DNA of 64,000 nucleotides, taken from contig CAMDBI010000002.1 of the NCBI GenBank assembly GCA_945889005.1, positions 1 to 64,000 of the forward strand, read 5' to 3'. Positions 26,369 to 36,540 of this stretch are shown one piece after another. The notes under the pieces are model-generated. The model was not told where the DNA came from. It ran no database searches and was given only the letters and a program-made list of their open reading frames with translations. How positions within the stretch are numbered: position 1 is the stretch's first letter; each line of letters opens with the position of its first letter. The stretch comes from Bacteroides fragilis (lineage in GTDB: Bacteria; Bacteroidota; Bacteroidia; Bacteroidales; DTGW01). The position numbers and the translations under genes were made by a program.

Positions 26369-28126
26369 ATGTACAGAACACATACTTGCGGCGAACTTAG
26401 AATAGAGCACAAAGGTCAAAATACAAGCCTCAGTGGCTGGGTACAACGCATTCGAAATATGGGCGGCATGACTTTTGTCGATCTTCGCGACCGATATGGC
26501 ATTACCCAACTGGCATTCAATATAGATCGCGATGCAAGCCTATGCGAAGAAGCACGAAAACTAGGGCGAGAATATGTTATCCAGATTTCGGGCTCTGTAT
26601 ATGAACGCGAAAGCAAAAATGCCAAGATGGAAACCGGCGATATAGAAATATTTGTCGAAAAGCTCGTAATATTAAACTCTTCAGAAACTCCGCCTTTTAC
26701 AATAGAAGATTCGTCGGATGGCGGCGACGAGTTGCGAATGAAATACCGATATTTAGACCTTCGTCGCAATCCGCTCAAAAACAACCTTCAAATGCGTCAC
26801 AATTTGGCTCAGGAAATACGCCGATATCTCGATGCTCAAAAATTTATGGAAATTGAAACTCCAGTTCTAATAAAATCGACACCCGAAGGTGCACGTGATT
26901 TTGTAGTTCCATCGCGCATGAACCCTAGTCAGTTTTATGCACTGCCCCAATCGCCCCAAACATTTAAACAAATATTGATGGTAGCCGGGTACGACCGTTA
27001 CTTTCAGATTGTTAAATGTTTCCGCGACGAGGATTTACGAGCCGACCGACAACCCGAATTTACACAGATCGATTGCGAAATGTCATTTGTAGACACCAAC
27101 GATGTACTCGATATGTTTGAAGGTTTGACCCGTCATTTGTTCAAAAATTTAAAAGGCATTGAATTTGACGCATTCCCACGTATGACATACAACGATGCCA
27201 TGACCTACTATGGCTGCGACAAGCCCGACCTTCGTTTCGACATGAAAATAAACAACATTTCAGAATTAGTAAAAAACAAGGGTTTTGGAGTTTTCGACAA
27301 TGCAGAATATATAGGTGCAATATGCGCAAAAGGCTGCTCAGAACACACACGTAAAGAGCTCGATGCCCTTACCGAGTGGATTAAACGCCCACAGATAGGT
27401 ATGCAAGGCTTAATTTATGCCAAATACGGAAACGATGGCACATTGAAGTCGAGTGTTGATAAGTTTTACAATGCCGACGAATTGAAAAAATGGGCTGATG
27501 CATTGGGTGCAGAACCTGGCGATTTAATATTGACATTGGCAGGCGACAAAAAGAAAACTCTCTCTGCCTTGTGCGAATTGCGTTTGGAAATGGGTAACCG
27601 TTTGGCATTGCGCGACAAAAACAACTATGTACCTTTATGGGTAGTCGATTTCCCATTGTTAGACTGGAACGAAGAGAGTCAACGTTTCCATGCCATGCAC
27701 CACCCGTTTACAGCTCCAAACGATGCCGACATTGCCTTGTTCGATAGCGATCCGGGGAAAGTACGCGCCAAAGCATACGATTTGGTTATCAACGGCGTTG
27801 AAATTGGCGGAGGATCAATACGTATACACGACCGCCAACTTCAACAAAAAATGTTTGCCACACTGGGCTTCACTCCCGAGCAAGCAGAATATCAGTTTGG
27901 CTTCTTGATGAATGCTTTTCGCTACGGTGCACCCCCACATGGCGGATTGGCATTGGGCTTCGACCGCTTATGCTCAATGTTTGCCGGTCTCGACAGCATT
28001 CGCGATGTTATAGCCTTCCCCAAAAACAATTCGGGTCGCGATGTTATGATCGATTCGCCTTCGACCATAGCCGATGAACAACTGAAAGAGTTGGGAATTG
28101 AGGTTAAAGCAAAGGAAAAACTATAA
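26369..28126 (+). CDS. aspS: Aspartyl-tRNA synthetase
   Basis: 585 residues, bacterial-type class II enzyme. N-terminal OB fold ([20 protein letters not shown]), motif 2 [21 protein letters not shown] insertion domain, motif 3 [10 protein letters not shown]. Charges tRNA-Asp (or Asx). Three bases separate its stop from the SDR gene, so they are probably cotranscribed. Confidence 0.97.
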   Translation: MYRTHTCGELRIEHKGQNTSLSGWVQRIRNMGGMTFVDLRDRYGITQLAFNIDRDASLCEEARKLGREYVIQISGSVYERESKNAKMETGDIEIFVEKLVILNSSETPPFTIEDSSDGGDELRMKYRYLDLRRNPLKNNLQMRHNLAQEIRRYLDAQKFMEIETPVLIKSTPEGARDFVVPSRMNPSQFYALPQSPQTFKQILMVAGYDRYFQIVKCFRDEDLRADRQPEFTQIDCEMSFVDTNDVLDMFEGLTRHLFKNLKGIEFDAFPRMTYNDAMTYYGCDKPDLRFDMKINNISELVKNKGFGVFDNAEYIGAICAKGCSEHTRKELDALTEWIKRPQIGMQGLIYAKYGNDGTLKSSVDKFYNADELKKWADALGAEPGDLILTLAGDKKKTLSALCELRLEMGNRLALRDKNNYVPLWVVDFPLLDWNEESQRFHAMHHPFTAPNDADIALFDSDPGKVRAKAYDLVINGVEIGGGSIRIHDRQLQQKMFATLGFTPEQAEYQFGFLMNAFRYGAPPHGGLALGFDRLCSMFAGLDSIRDVIAFPKNNSGRDVMIDSPSTIADEQLKELGIEVKAKEKL

Positions 28127-28129
28127 ACC

Positions 28130-28801
28130 ATGAAAATAAAAGCAATCATAACAGGCGCTACCGGCATGGTAGGCAAGGGTGTGCTATACGAATGCTTCGA
28201 CAGCAATGATGTTGATGAGGTATTGGTTATTAATCGTCAGTCGCTTGGCATTAAACATCCTAAACTCAAAGAAATAATACATCACGACTTTTTTAATTTA
28301 GATCCTATTAAAGAACAACTCAAAGGTTACAATGCTTGTTATTTTTGTTTGGGAGTAAGCTCAGTAGGCATGTCTGAGACCAACTTCCATAAAGTAACAT
28401 TCGATCTAACATTACACATGGCTAAAATACTGGCAGAGCAATCGCCCGAGCTTACATTTTGCTATGTATCGGGCACGGGGACAGATAGCACCGAAAAAGG
28501 TCGAACAATGTGGGCTCGTGTAAAAGGAAAAACAGAAAATGCAATAATGGCTTTACCTTTCAAAGCATCGTATATGTTTCGACCCGGATATATTCAGCCT
28601 CAGCGAGGAATTAAGTCCAAAACTGCTCTTTACAATGCAATTTACATTGTATTTAAACCATTATATCCAATACTAAAAAGACTTTCGCCTAGCTATTTTA
28701 CATCAACCACTAAAGTAGGACAAGCCATGATCAATGTGACATTGAATGGCTATGAAAAAAGGCATTTGGAGAATAAAGATATAAACACAGCTGCTGAATG
28801 A
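28130..28801 (+). CDS. NAD(P)-binding Rossmann-fold protein (atypical SDR)
   Basis: 223 residues. TGATGMVGKGVLYE at about 8-21 is the TGxxGxxG dinucleotide motif; the catalytic Tyr-x3-Lys is not obvious, the best candidate region being FCYVSGTGTDSTEKGRTMW, as in TIP30/CC3-like atypical SDRs. Cotranscribed with aspS. Could be an NAD(P)-dependent epimerase or a regulatory cofactor-binding protein. Confidence 0.8.
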   Translation: MKIKAIITGATGMVGKGVLYECFDSNDVDEVLVINRQSLGIKHPKLKEIIHHDFFNLDPIKEQLKGYNACYFCLGVSSVGMSETNFHKVTFDLTLHMAKILAEQSPELTFCYVSGTGTDSTEKGRTMWARVKGKTENAIMALPFKASYMFRPGYIQPQRGIKSKTALYNAIYIVFKPLYPILKRLSPSYFTSTTKVGQAMINVTLNGYEKRHLENKDINTAAE

Positions 28802-28826
28802 CAAATTATTGAATCTAATTACAATA

Positions 28827-29942
28827 TTAAATCTTAAAATACGAGATTAGATCAATAACCTGCACCGATTTTTCGTACAGTTGCACCGAATTGCCGGCCA
28901 AATCTTCTGCCATTGAAGCATTTTGTTGCGATGTTGAATTCAGTTGTTGAATAGCATTGTTTATTTGCTCAACTCCCGACTGCTCTTCTTGTCCGGCCAT
29001 AGATATTTCTTGAATAAGCTTACCGGTTTTCTCGACCTCGGGCATCAGTTCAGAAAATATTTTTGATGTTTTGCCTGCTATTTCTACACTTCGTTTCGAC
29101 AAAACAACAATTTCATCGGCAGCGAATTTACTTTTTTCGGCAAGTTTTCGAACTTCCGAAGCAACTACTGCAAAACCTCTGCCATATTCTCCGGCGCGAG
29201 CAGCTTCAACAGCAGCATTTAGTGCCAAAATGTTTGTTTGAAAAGCAATATCGTTGATAATACCAATACGTTCCGAAATTTTACCAACAGACTCAAAACT
29301 TTCTGTCAAAGCCTTATTCATTTGTTCAATATCTTCCAACGCATCTTTAGATATTTTTTCGGTTTCCTTCGAATGCTGTGTATTTAATTGAATATTTGCC
29401 GTAATCTCTTCTAAAGTACTTGAAATTTCCTGAATAGCCGACGCCTGATTACTGCTGCTCTGCGAAAGAATTTCAGAATTTTTGTTGGTTTTCCTGCTTA
29501 AGGAATTAATCTGATCGATCAAATCATTTACTCCATCGAGACTCGACTTCATTTTACTTGCAGTAATATCGAGCGACTGAGCCAATACTCCAATTTCATC
29601 GTTGCGTTGCAAAATTTCTTTTTCAATAGATAAATTTAAATGACCTTTTCCAAGACGAATCACGTGATTAACCAAACTATCGAAGGGTCGGCGAATTCTT
29701 AATGAAACTACATAATAGCAAACTGCCATAGTTGCCGCTGCAATAGGCATTCCCCACCACAAATGAACCAAGCCAAATTTTCCTACAATATATGCCAAAA
29801 ACAAAACAAAGGCATAACCAATATTTAATATGAAACCTAATTGTACAAGAAACGATTTCCTAAAAAAGAATCTTAACATAAAAAAAATACACAAAGGCCC
29901 AATTACAAATGCTGAAAAGGCAAACAATAATAATTCTTTCAT
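28827..29942 (-). CDS. Methyl-accepting chemotaxis-type protein
   Basis: 371 residues. Two N-terminal hydrophobic segments (residues about 3-22 and 34-80) with almost no periplasmic loop, so it senses at the membrane or inside; HAMP-like segment about 85-140, then the coiled-coil signalling domain with the conserved hairpin [20 protein letters not shown]. No pentapeptide tether for CheR is visible. No che genes nearby. As this phylum mostly glides, the output may be other than flagellar. Confidence 0.88.
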   Translation of the reverse strand: MKELLLFAFSAFVIGPLCIFFMLRFFFRKSFLVQLGFILNIGYAFVLFLAYIVGKFGLVHLWWGMPIAAATMAVCYYVVSLRIRRPFDSLVNHVIRLGKGHLNLSIEKEILQRNDEIGVLAQSLDITASKMKSSLDGVNDLIDQINSLSRKTNKNSEILSQSSSNQASAIQEISSTLEEITANIQLNTQHSKETEKISKDALEDIEQMNKALTESFESVGKISERIGIINDIAFQTNILALNAAVEAARAGEYGRGFAVVASEVRKLAEKSKFAADEIVVLSKRSVEIAGKTSKIFSELMPEVEKTGKLIQEISMAGQEEQSGVEQINNAIQQLNSTSQQNASMAEDLAGNSVQLYEKSVQVIDLISYFKI

Positions 29943-30013
29943 CTAATATTTTTTCAAAAAGTCAAACTTACAAACTGTTTATTTCTTATTGGCAAAAAAC
30001 AAATTTAGTTTTT

Positions 30014-30051
30014 GATTTATGTCTAATTTAGCAAAAAATTTGACATAAATC
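30014..30051. promoter_or_regulatory. Perfect inverted repeat upstream of dnaG
   Basis: GATTTATGTC (30014-30023) and GACATAAATC (30042-30051), 18 bases apart, flanked by TTTTTGATT and AATCAAAAA which also match with a small offset. It lies between the divergent chemoreceptor and dnaG genes and ends 11 bases before the dnaG ATG: operator or 5'-leader hairpin. Confidence 0.55.
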
Positions 30052-30062
30052 TAATCAAAAAA

Positions 30063-32012
30063 ATGATTAGTCAGGGGACAATTGACAGAATTTTTGACAC
30101 ATCGCAGATAGCCGATGTAGTAGGCGACTTTGTTAACCTCAAACGAAGAGGCACTAACATGCTAGGGCTATGTCCTTTTCACAACGAGAAAACCCCTTCG
30201 TTTATCGTATCGCCAGCTAAAAACATTTTCAAGTGTTTTGGTTGTGGCAAAGGAGGCAATCCGGTCAATTTCATAATGGAGCACGAAAAGTTTTCGTATT
30301 ACGAGGCTCTGAAATATCTAGCCAAAAAATACCATATTGAGGTTGAAGAAACAGAAGTCTCGAGCGAAGAACTTGAAAAACGCAACGAACAGGAAAGCCT
30401 TCTCATTGTAACCGAATTTGCCCGAAAACACTTTATCGACAACCTTCACAAACATGCCGAAGGGCAAGCTATTGGTCTTTCGTATTTTAAAGAACGAGGT
30501 TTTCGCGACGACATAATCGAGAAATTTCAATTGGGCTATGCCATAGAAAAACGCGATTTTTTTACCGAATCGGCAAAAGCCAACGGTTTCAAGGTCGACT
30601 TCATGGTCAAGACCGGACTTACCATTGAGGGAGAACGCGGTTTGTTCGACCGCTTTGCAGGCAGGGTAATGTTTCCGATACATTCTCTTTCGGGCAAAAC
30701 CATTGCTTTTGGAGGACGAATACTTAAAGTCAACGAAAAAACCGCCAAATACCTCAACTCGCCCGAAAGCGAGATTTATCACAAAAGTCGTGTTTTGTAT
30801 GGCATTTACTTTGCAGCCAAGGCTATTCAAAAACACAACCGATGCATTTTAGTCGAAGGCTATACCGATGTAATATCGATGCACCAGTGCGGAATCGAAA
30901 ACGTGGTAGCATCGTCGGGCACATCGCTCACCGAAGACCAAATAAAACTGATAAAGCGCTTTACCAATAACCTTACTATTTTGTACGACGGCGACAATGC
31001 CGGCATAAAAGCTGCAATACGAGGCATTGATATGGTGTTGGAACAAGACATGAACGTAAAAGTGCTGTTGCTACCCGATGGACACGATCCCGACTCTTAT
31101 GCAAGTAAACACAGTGCAACGGAGGTAATCTCATACATCGAAAAAAACGAAACCGACTTCATTCAATTCAAAACACGTTTGTTGGTCGAGGAAGTTAAAA
31201 ACGACCCCATTAAACGTGCTACACTTATTACAGATATTGTAAAAACCATTGCTATAATCCCCAATGGCATAGTGCGATCCGTATATATTAAGGAATGTGC
31301 GGCAATACTTAAAACCGAGGAACAAGTTCTTTATACCGAAATATCTAAAATACGCAAAGAGAGTTACGAACAAAAGTTCAAACCTTCGTATGGCAAGCCA
31401 GCAATGGAGCAAACGCTATTGCCACAAAACAATAATAAAACAAGTATATACGAAGCTGAAGGACAGGAACGCGAACTGTCGCGTATAATGATGCTGTATG
31501 GCAATCGCGAACTTATACACGAAACCGATCCTGACACTAAAGAAGTGCACCCAATTACTCTTGCACAATACATTACCTCGTCGGTCGATATGGACGACAT
31601 GACTTTCGAACATCCTGTATTTAAGAATATTTACGACGAAATAAAAAACCTGATAGCCGAAAACAAACCTATTGAAGAGCGCTTTTTTACACAACATCCC
31701 GACCCGACCATATCGCAAATAGCTGCCGATCTGCTCAACAGCAAATACGAGCAAAGCAAATTATGGACAAAAAATAGCGCTCCAATACAAACAGAAGAAG
31801 ACAAGCTTTTTGACATGGTTGCTCAAACATTGATGAACTTTAAAAACAAACGTTTATTAAACCTAATAAGAAGCACAAACCAACAGCTTATTCAGTCATT
31901 TATCGACAACGATTTCGAATTGGTAGAAGAACTGCAAATCAAAATAGTGCAACTCAACCAAGTAAAAAAAAGCTTTGCTTTAGATTCGGGTAGTAAAGTG
32001 ATTATAAAATAA
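30063..32012 (+). CDS. dnaG: DNA primase
   Basis: 649 residues. N-terminal CHC2 zinc finger Cys37, His40, Cys58, Cys61 (CPFH, CFGC); TOPRIM core with VEGYTDVISMHQ and ILYDGDNAGIKA; C-terminal helicase-binding region. Makes RNA primers at the fork. Not linked to rpsU or rpoD. Its TAA stop begins a family B repeat array. Confidence 0.97.
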   Translation: MISQGTIDRIFDTSQIADVVGDFVNLKRRGTNMLGLCPFHNEKTPSFIVSPAKNIFKCFGCGKGGNPVNFIMEHEKFSYYEALKYLAKKYHIEVEETEVSSEELEKRNEQESLLIVTEFARKHFIDNLHKHAEGQAIGLSYFKERGFRDDIIEKFQLGYAIEKRDFFTESAKANGFKVDFMVKTGLTIEGERGLFDRFAGRVMFPIHSLSGKTIAFGGRILKVNEKTAKYLNSPESEIYHKSRVLYGIYFAAKAIQKHNRCILVEGYTDVISMHQCGIENVVASSGTSLTEDQIKLIKRFTNNLTILYDGDNAGIKAAIRGIDMVLEQDMNVKVLLLPDGHDPDSYASKHSATEVISYIEKNETDFIQFKTRLLVEEVKNDPIKRATLITDIVKTIAIIPNGIVRSVYIKECAAILKTEEQVLYTEISKIRKESYEQKFKPSYGKPAMEQTLLPQNNNKTSIYEAEGQERELSRIMMLYGNRELIHETDPDTKEVHPITLAQYITSSVDMDDMTFEHPVFKNIYDEIKNLIAENKPIEERFFTQHPDPTISQIAADLLNSKYEQSKLWTKNSAPIQTEEDKLFDMVAQTLMNFKNKRLLNLIRSTNQQLIQSFIDNDFELVEELQIKIVQLNQVKKSFALDSGSKVIIK

Positions 32013-32034
32013 TGACTAATTACTAATTACAAGT
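32010..32034 (+). repeat. Family B array after the dnaG stop
   Basis: TAATGACTAATTACTAATTAC begins at the stop codon itself, in the stop-side orientation; followed by ATTGAAAATTGAAAG just before the next gene. Confidence 0.75.
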
Positions 32035-32065
32035 GAAATAGAAATAATAATTGAAAATTGAAAGA

Positions 32066-32305
32066 ATGGAATGTAGAGAGAGTTGTGGAGCTTGTTGTAT
32101 TGGTTTGTCAATATCGTCGCCTATTCCGGGCTTACCCAATGGCAAACCTGCCGGCATGAGATGCATACACCTGAGCAACGATTTGAAATGCCAAATTTAC
32201 GATCAGCGACCCAATGTATGCAGAAACTTCAAAGCTGAACCCGACTTTTGTGGCAGTTCAAAGAATGAAGCTCTCGCTATTTTTTATTCACTCGAAAACA
32301 ACTAG
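32066..32305 (+). CDS. YkgJ-family cysteine-cluster protein
   Basis: 79 residues with Cys in CRESCGACC, RCIHL, KCQIYDQRPNVC and DFCG, the pattern of the YkgJ/CxxCxxCC zinc or iron-sulfur family (short version). Start at the ATG of MECRESC; a TTG five codons earlier belongs to the repeat. Role in this family unknown. Confidence 0.85.
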   Translation: MECRESCGACCIGLSISSPIPGLPNGKPAGMRCIHLSNDLKCQIYDQRPNVCRNFKAEPDFCGSSKNEALAIFYSLENN

Positions 32306-32358
32306 CATAAAAAAAATTAAAATTTTGGGCTTGCATATTTTCAAGTGCAGAAAAATTA

Positions 32359-32366
32359 TAATTTTG
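32359..32366 (+). promoter_or_regulatory. -7 box (TAATTTTG) before the aspartokinase
   Basis: TAnnTTTG match 46 bases upstream of the ATG at 32413. Confidence 0.5.
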
Positions 32367-32412
32367 CGAGCTAAATTTTATTAACTATTAAACAAACTCA
32401 AAATCAGAATCG

Positions 32413-33798
32413 ATGCTGACAGTAGAGAAAATTGGTGGGACTTCGATGTCTCAATTTCAAGATGTAATTAAAAATATTATATTAGGACAGCGTAAAGAAA
32501 GCGAATATTACAATCGAATATTTGTAGTGTCGGCTTATAACAATGTGACCAACTGGCTTTTGGAACACAAAAAAACCAAAGAGCCCGGCATTTACATGAA
32601 ATTTGTAAACCACGACAATTACAATGCCGCCCTAGACGAACTTGCCATAAAACTCAAAGAAATCAATAAAGGATTCGAGACGGCAGGTCTCAATCTAAAA
32701 ATTGCCGACCAATTTGTCGACGACCGCATTGGGCAAACCAAAAACTACCTCAACAGCCTTGCCGATGTACTTGCAACTGGCTATGTTAGCCGTAGCAACA
32801 TACTACTAGCAGCTCGAGAGATATTGTCGTCGGTCGGAGAAGCTCATTCGGCCTTTAACTCAGTAAATATGCTTGCAAAACAAGGCATAAATGCTCAGTT
32901 TATAGACCTTTGTGGATTTAACGATTCCGATTACCTTTCTATAAATGAACGCATACACAATGCCTTTAAAGGAATAGACTTTTCGAAAGTTCTTTGCATA
33001 GCAACCGGATACACCAAAGGAACCGAAGGCATTATGCGCGAATTTGACCGAGGATACAGCGAAGTAACCTTTAGCAAAATTGCAGTCGAAGTAAAAGCAG
33101 ACGAAGCCATCATACACAAGGAATTTCACTTATCGTCGGCCGACCCCAATATTGTTGGTGTCGACAACTCAATACCTGTAGGCTTTACCAATTACAATGT
33201 AGCGGATCAACTTGCCGATATTGGCATGGAAGCCATTCACCCAAAAGCAGCCAAACCAATCGAAATTGCAGGCATCAATATCAGAATTAAAAACACCTTT
33301 GAGCCCAATCATCCGGGAACACTCATATCGAAAAACTATGTGAGTTCCGAATCGAAAATCGAGATAGTTACCGGCTCCGACAAACTTATAGCCATAGAAG
33401 TGCACGACCCATTTATGGTAGGTGAAGTTGGCTTCGACCTATCGATGATGGAAATGTTTAAAAAACACAAAATTAGCTATATAACCAAAGCTACTAATGC
33501 AAACAGCATTACTTCGGTTATTTGGAACGACGAGCTATATCCCGAACTCATTAAAGAATTAAAAGATACTTATCATCAGGTAACTGTAAAGGAAATTGCG
33601 CTTGTTTGTGCACTGGGATCGAATATCGCAAAACCGGGAATTTTGGCAAAAGCCACCAACGCATTATCTGAAAACGGGGTTAACATTATTGCCATTTCGC
33701 AATCGATGAGTCAAGTCAATATTCAATTTGTAATAGAAAAAACTGACTATAAAAAAGCCATTATCGTTCTCAACGAAGCCCTTTGTGTAAAAGGATAA
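32413..33798 (+). CDS. Aspartate kinase, Ask_Ect-like
   Basis: 461 residues. N-terminus MLTVEKIGGTSMSQFQDV replaces the usual KFGGTSV with KIGGTSM, as I recall from the specialised aspartokinases of ectoine clusters (Ask_Ect). Kinase domain to about 290, then two ACT domains (KIEIVTGSDKLIAIEVHD, EIALVCALGSNIAKPGI). Phosphorylates aspartate for the Lys/Thr/Met pathway. No ect genes and no asd or dap gene adjacent, so it is probably a housekeeping enzyme of this phylum. Its stop is followed after four bases by a 20-unit repeat array. Confidence 0.88.
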   Translation: MLTVEKIGGTSMSQFQDVIKNIILGQRKESEYYNRIFVVSAYNNVTNWLLEHKKTKEPGIYMKFVNHDNYNAALDELAIKLKEINKGFETAGLNLKIADQFVDDRIGQTKNYLNSLADVLATGYVSRSNILLAAREILSSVGEAHSAFNSVNMLAKQGINAQFIDLCGFNDSDYLSINERIHNAFKGIDFSKVLCIATGYTKGTEGIMREFDRGYSEVTFSKIAVEVKADEAIIHKEFHLSSADPNIVGVDNSIPVGFTNYNVADQLADIGMEAIHPKAAKPIEIAGINIRIKNTFEPNHPGTLISKNYVSSESKIEIVTGSDKLIAIEVHDPFMVGEVGFDLSMMEMFKKHKISYITKATNANSITSVIWNDELYPELIKELKDTYHQVTVKEIALVCALGSNIAKPGILAKATNALSENGVNIIAISQSMSQVNIQFVIEKTDYKKAIIVLNEALCVKG

Positions 33799-33802
33799 AT
33801 TC

Positions 33803-33942
33803 GTGGACAGTGAATCGTGAACCGTGGACAGTGGACAGTGAACAGTGGACAGTGAACCGTGAACCGTGAACAGTGGACAGTGGACAGTGGACAGTGGACA
33901 GTGGACAGTGGACAGTGAATCGTGGATCGTGAACTGTGATGG
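33803..33942 (+). repeat. Family A heptamer array, 20 units
   Basis: Twenty consecutive 7-mers without a phase slip: ten GTGGACA, three GTGAACC, two GTGAACA, two GTGAATC, and single GTGGATC, GTGAACT, GTGATGG. Starts four bases after the aspartokinase stop. Units vary only at positions 4, 6 and 7 except the last one. Confidence 0.92.
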
Positions 33943-34022
33943 TTGAAAGAAAAAACAAAAAGTCATTTGTATTTTGTAATTATTCATTTTTTTCATTAAA
34001 TTTCAGAATCAATAAAAAATGA

Positions 34023-35852
34023 ATGAGCAAGTCGGAAATACAGAAAATAAAACTATTACTTATTGAGGACGATGAGACCCAGGTTTTTTTGATCAAAGAA
34101 TCGCTCAATCCCGACAAATATGAAATAACCAACATTCAGAACGGAAAAGATGCCTTTCAATTTTTGGTAAAAGCCGAAACCTACCCCGATTTAATCCTCC
34201 TCGACTACCACCTACCCATGATGGACGGACTTTCCATTATGGGGAAACTCCGAGAATTGGGTCGAATGCCCAATTTCATTTTCCTAACAGCCGACTATTC
34301 AATTGAAACTGCTTTAAAATCTATTAATGCAGGTGCATTGGAGTTCATACCAAAAGACGGACGGTTTATTAGAAGCATTCCCGAAATAATCAATCGAACA
34401 GTAGTCAATATTAGAATAAAAGCCGAGAAAGAACGCATTCAAAAGGCATTAAGCGAAAGCGAAGAGCGCATAAAAACGGTTATGGAAGCCTCGCGCGACG
34501 GCATACTTGAGCACGACTTAAAAACAGGAAAAATGTCGATGAATCCGAATTGCTCACTTATGTTGGGTTATTGGCCAAACGAAATACCCGATCATTACAA
34601 CGATTGGCTTGCATTAATTCATCCTAACGATCTGAATGCCTATAAGACCACTCTCGAAAACCAGATTTTGCATGGCGAATCGCTCTACGAAACAGAATTT
34701 CGGATCAAATGTAAAGACAACTCGTTCAAATGGGTTCACGAACGCGGCATTGTGATTCCCGACAAACAAACCAGTAAACCATTAAAAGTTATTTCGACCC
34801 GTACCGATATTTCGGAACGGAAGAAAAATGAAGAAAACCTAAAACACTCTGAATATCTATACAATACTACTATAAATTCTATCAAAGACCTCATTGTAGT
34901 GATTGACAACGAATACATTATATTATTGATCAACGATTCCATGCGTTTGTTCAACAAAACACACCTACAAATAAGCGATGTAATATTCAAAAATTTCAAA
35001 GAAATATATCCTACTTTGTTTGATCACAATCAAGATCTTTTCGAAAAAATATTTAAATATGGCGAAGAGCACCTAATTGAAGATCACATTATTACCGACC
35101 AACAGACCCATTTCTTCGAAATCCGATTTTCTCCAGTTGTACAAAATCACAATATTGTTCGAATCGTAATTACCATACGCGACATAACAGAGAAGAAAAA
35201 TCTTGAAAAAATAGTTATGAAAGCCATAATAGATACCGAAGAAAAAGAACGAAAACGATTTTCGGAAGACTTGCACGACGATTTGGGGGCCATACTTTCT
35301 ACCATAAAAATATACATAAACACCTTAAACAACGAAGAAATAGCCCGCGAAAAACGCGACCAAATGGTTACACTAACCAACGAACTTATAAACCAAGCAA
35401 TCCAAAATGCCCGCGAAATAGCCAACAACCTCAGTCCTAGTGTTATTAAGCGATTTGGACTTACATCGGCTATTCAAACATTTTGCGAAAACATACAAAT
35501 TGCTCATAATATTAGCATTGACTATACATTTACCCCCATTTTCAAACAATTATCTGACGACCAGGCAATTTCCGTCTACAGAATTATCAATGAACTAATA
35601 AATAACACTTTGAAACACGCCAATGCTAATAATATTAAATTAGATATCGAAGAAAAAAATCAAAAGATAAAAATCGATTACTTCGACAATGGCAAAGGCT
35701 TTGATTTTGAAAAAAGCCTGTTAAGAGTCAATAACTCGGGACATGGAATTAGTAATATAATTACCCGAATAAAATCGATGAATGGAAAATATTGGACCGA
35801 CAAGCTTACTGTTGGATTTAATATAAAAATTGAACTTTTTACCTTGGATTAA
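34023..35852 (+). CDS. Sensor histidine kinase with N-terminal receiver and PAS domains
   Basis: 609 residues, no membrane segment: cytosolic. Order: receiver domain (about 10-125, phospho-acceptor Asp61 in LLDYHLP), PAS/PAC (about 143-262, ending VISTRTDISERKKNEE), second PAS/PAC (about 265-395), HisKA_3 with His418 in FSEDLHDDLGA, HATPase to the end (NELINNTLKHANA, NSGHGISNI). NarX/DegS-type kinase. Seven bases before the LuxR-type regulator, its evident partner; the N-terminal receiver suggests an extra upstream kinase feeds in. Confidence 0.92.
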   Translation: MSKSEIQKIKLLLIEDDETQVFLIKESLNPDKYEITNIQNGKDAFQFLVKAETYPDLILLDYHLPMMDGLSIMGKLRELGRMPNFIFLTADYSIETALKSINAGALEFIPKDGRFIRSIPEIINRTVVNIRIKAEKERIQKALSESEERIKTVMEASRDGILEHDLKTGKMSMNPNCSLMLGYWPNEIPDHYNDWLALIHPNDLNAYKTTLENQILHGESLYETEFRIKCKDNSFKWVHERGIVIPDKQTSKPLKVISTRTDISERKKNEENLKHSEYLYNTTINSIKDLIVVIDNEYIILLINDSMRLFNKTHLQISDVIFKNFKEIYPTLFDHNQDLFEKIFKYGEEHLIEDHIITDQQTHFFEIRFSPVVQNHNIVRIVITIRDITEKKNLEKIVMKAIIDTEEKERKRFSEDLHDDLGAILSTIKIYINTLNNEEIAREKRDQMVTLTNELINQAIQNAREIANNLSPSVIKRFGLTSAIQTFCENIQIAHNISIDYTFTPIFKQLSDDQAISVYRIINELINNTLKHANANNIKLDIEEKNQKIKIDYFDNGKGFDFEKSLLRVNNSGHGISNIITRIKSMNGKYWTDKLTVGFNIKIELFTLD

Positions 35853-35859
35853 ATTAGAA

Positions 35860-36537
35860 ATGAGTGATACATATAATATAACAGTAATTTTGGTCGACGA
35901 CCATAAAATATTTAGAGAAGGACTTAAAATGTTATTAAGCTCTATCAACAATGTCGAAGTTATTGGCGAGGCCTCTAACGGAGCTCAATTTCTCAACATG
36001 CTCGACAATGCCTTGCCCGACATCGTTTTTATGGATATAAACATGAAAGAAATGGATGGGCTTGAAGCCTCTGAACTAGCATTAAAAAAGTTTCCTGACT
36101 TAAAAATTATTGCCCTAACCTCGTTCGACGACGAAGAATATTTTAACAGGATGACCGACTTGGGCGTAAAGGGCTACTTGTTGAAAAATACCGGGAAAGA
36201 CGATTTCGAAAAAGCAATTTCAAAAGTTAAGGATGGTTACAACTTTTATTCCGATGAAATAATAACCAAGCTTACCCAAAAAATGGCTTATTTAGAAAAA
36301 ATACGAAATTCGCCAAAAGAAAAAGATATTCTATTTACCGACGAAGAGCTCAAACTAATACAGTTTATATGCGAAGGGCTTACCAACAAACAAATTGCCG
36401 ACCAAATGCACCTAAGCTCACGCACCATTGAAGCCCACAGAGCTAAACTACTCGACAAAACAGGCACCAAAAACTCTGTAGCCTTGGCTGTTTATGCAAT
36501 TTCGAAGAAGCTGATAGATTACGAAGCAATAAAATAA
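35860..36537 (+). CDS. LuxR/NarL-family response regulator
   Basis: 225 residues. Receiver domain 8-125 with acidic pocket LVDDHKIFREGL and phospho-acceptor Asp59 (IVFMDINMKEMDG), Lys in LLKNTGK; LuxR helix-turn-helix at about 158-215 (LIQFICEGLTNKQIADQMHL). Start chosen at MSDTYNITVIL, seven bases after the kinase stop. Forms a two-component pair with the preceding kinase; regulon unknown. Confidence 0.93.
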   Translation: MSDTYNITVILVDDHKIFREGLKMLLSSINNVEVIGEASNGAQFLNMLDNALPDIVFMDINMKEMDGLEASELALKKFPDLKIIALTSFDDEEYFNRMTDLGVKGYLLKNTGKDDFEKAISKVKDGYNFYSDEIITKLTQKMAYLEKIRNSPKEKDILFTDEELKLIQFICEGLTNKQIADQMHLSSRTIEAHRAKLLDKTGTKNSVALAVYAISKKLIDYEAIK

Positions 36538-36540
36538 AGA

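Noticed and set aside
32413-33798. Ectoine biosynthesis locus
   Set aside because: Only the aspartokinase resembles it; no ectA, ectB, ectC or ectD is present.
33803-33942. CRISPR-like appearance of the regular repeats
   Set aside because: The period is 7 nt with no spacers and no cas genes in the window.
33664-33996. Open frames with repeated STVHCPL-type peptide on the reverse strand
   Set aside because: Translation of family A heptamers, which lack stops in this direction; no start context, no homology expected. The same holds for 16228-16368 and for the reverse-strand frame at 54867-55151.
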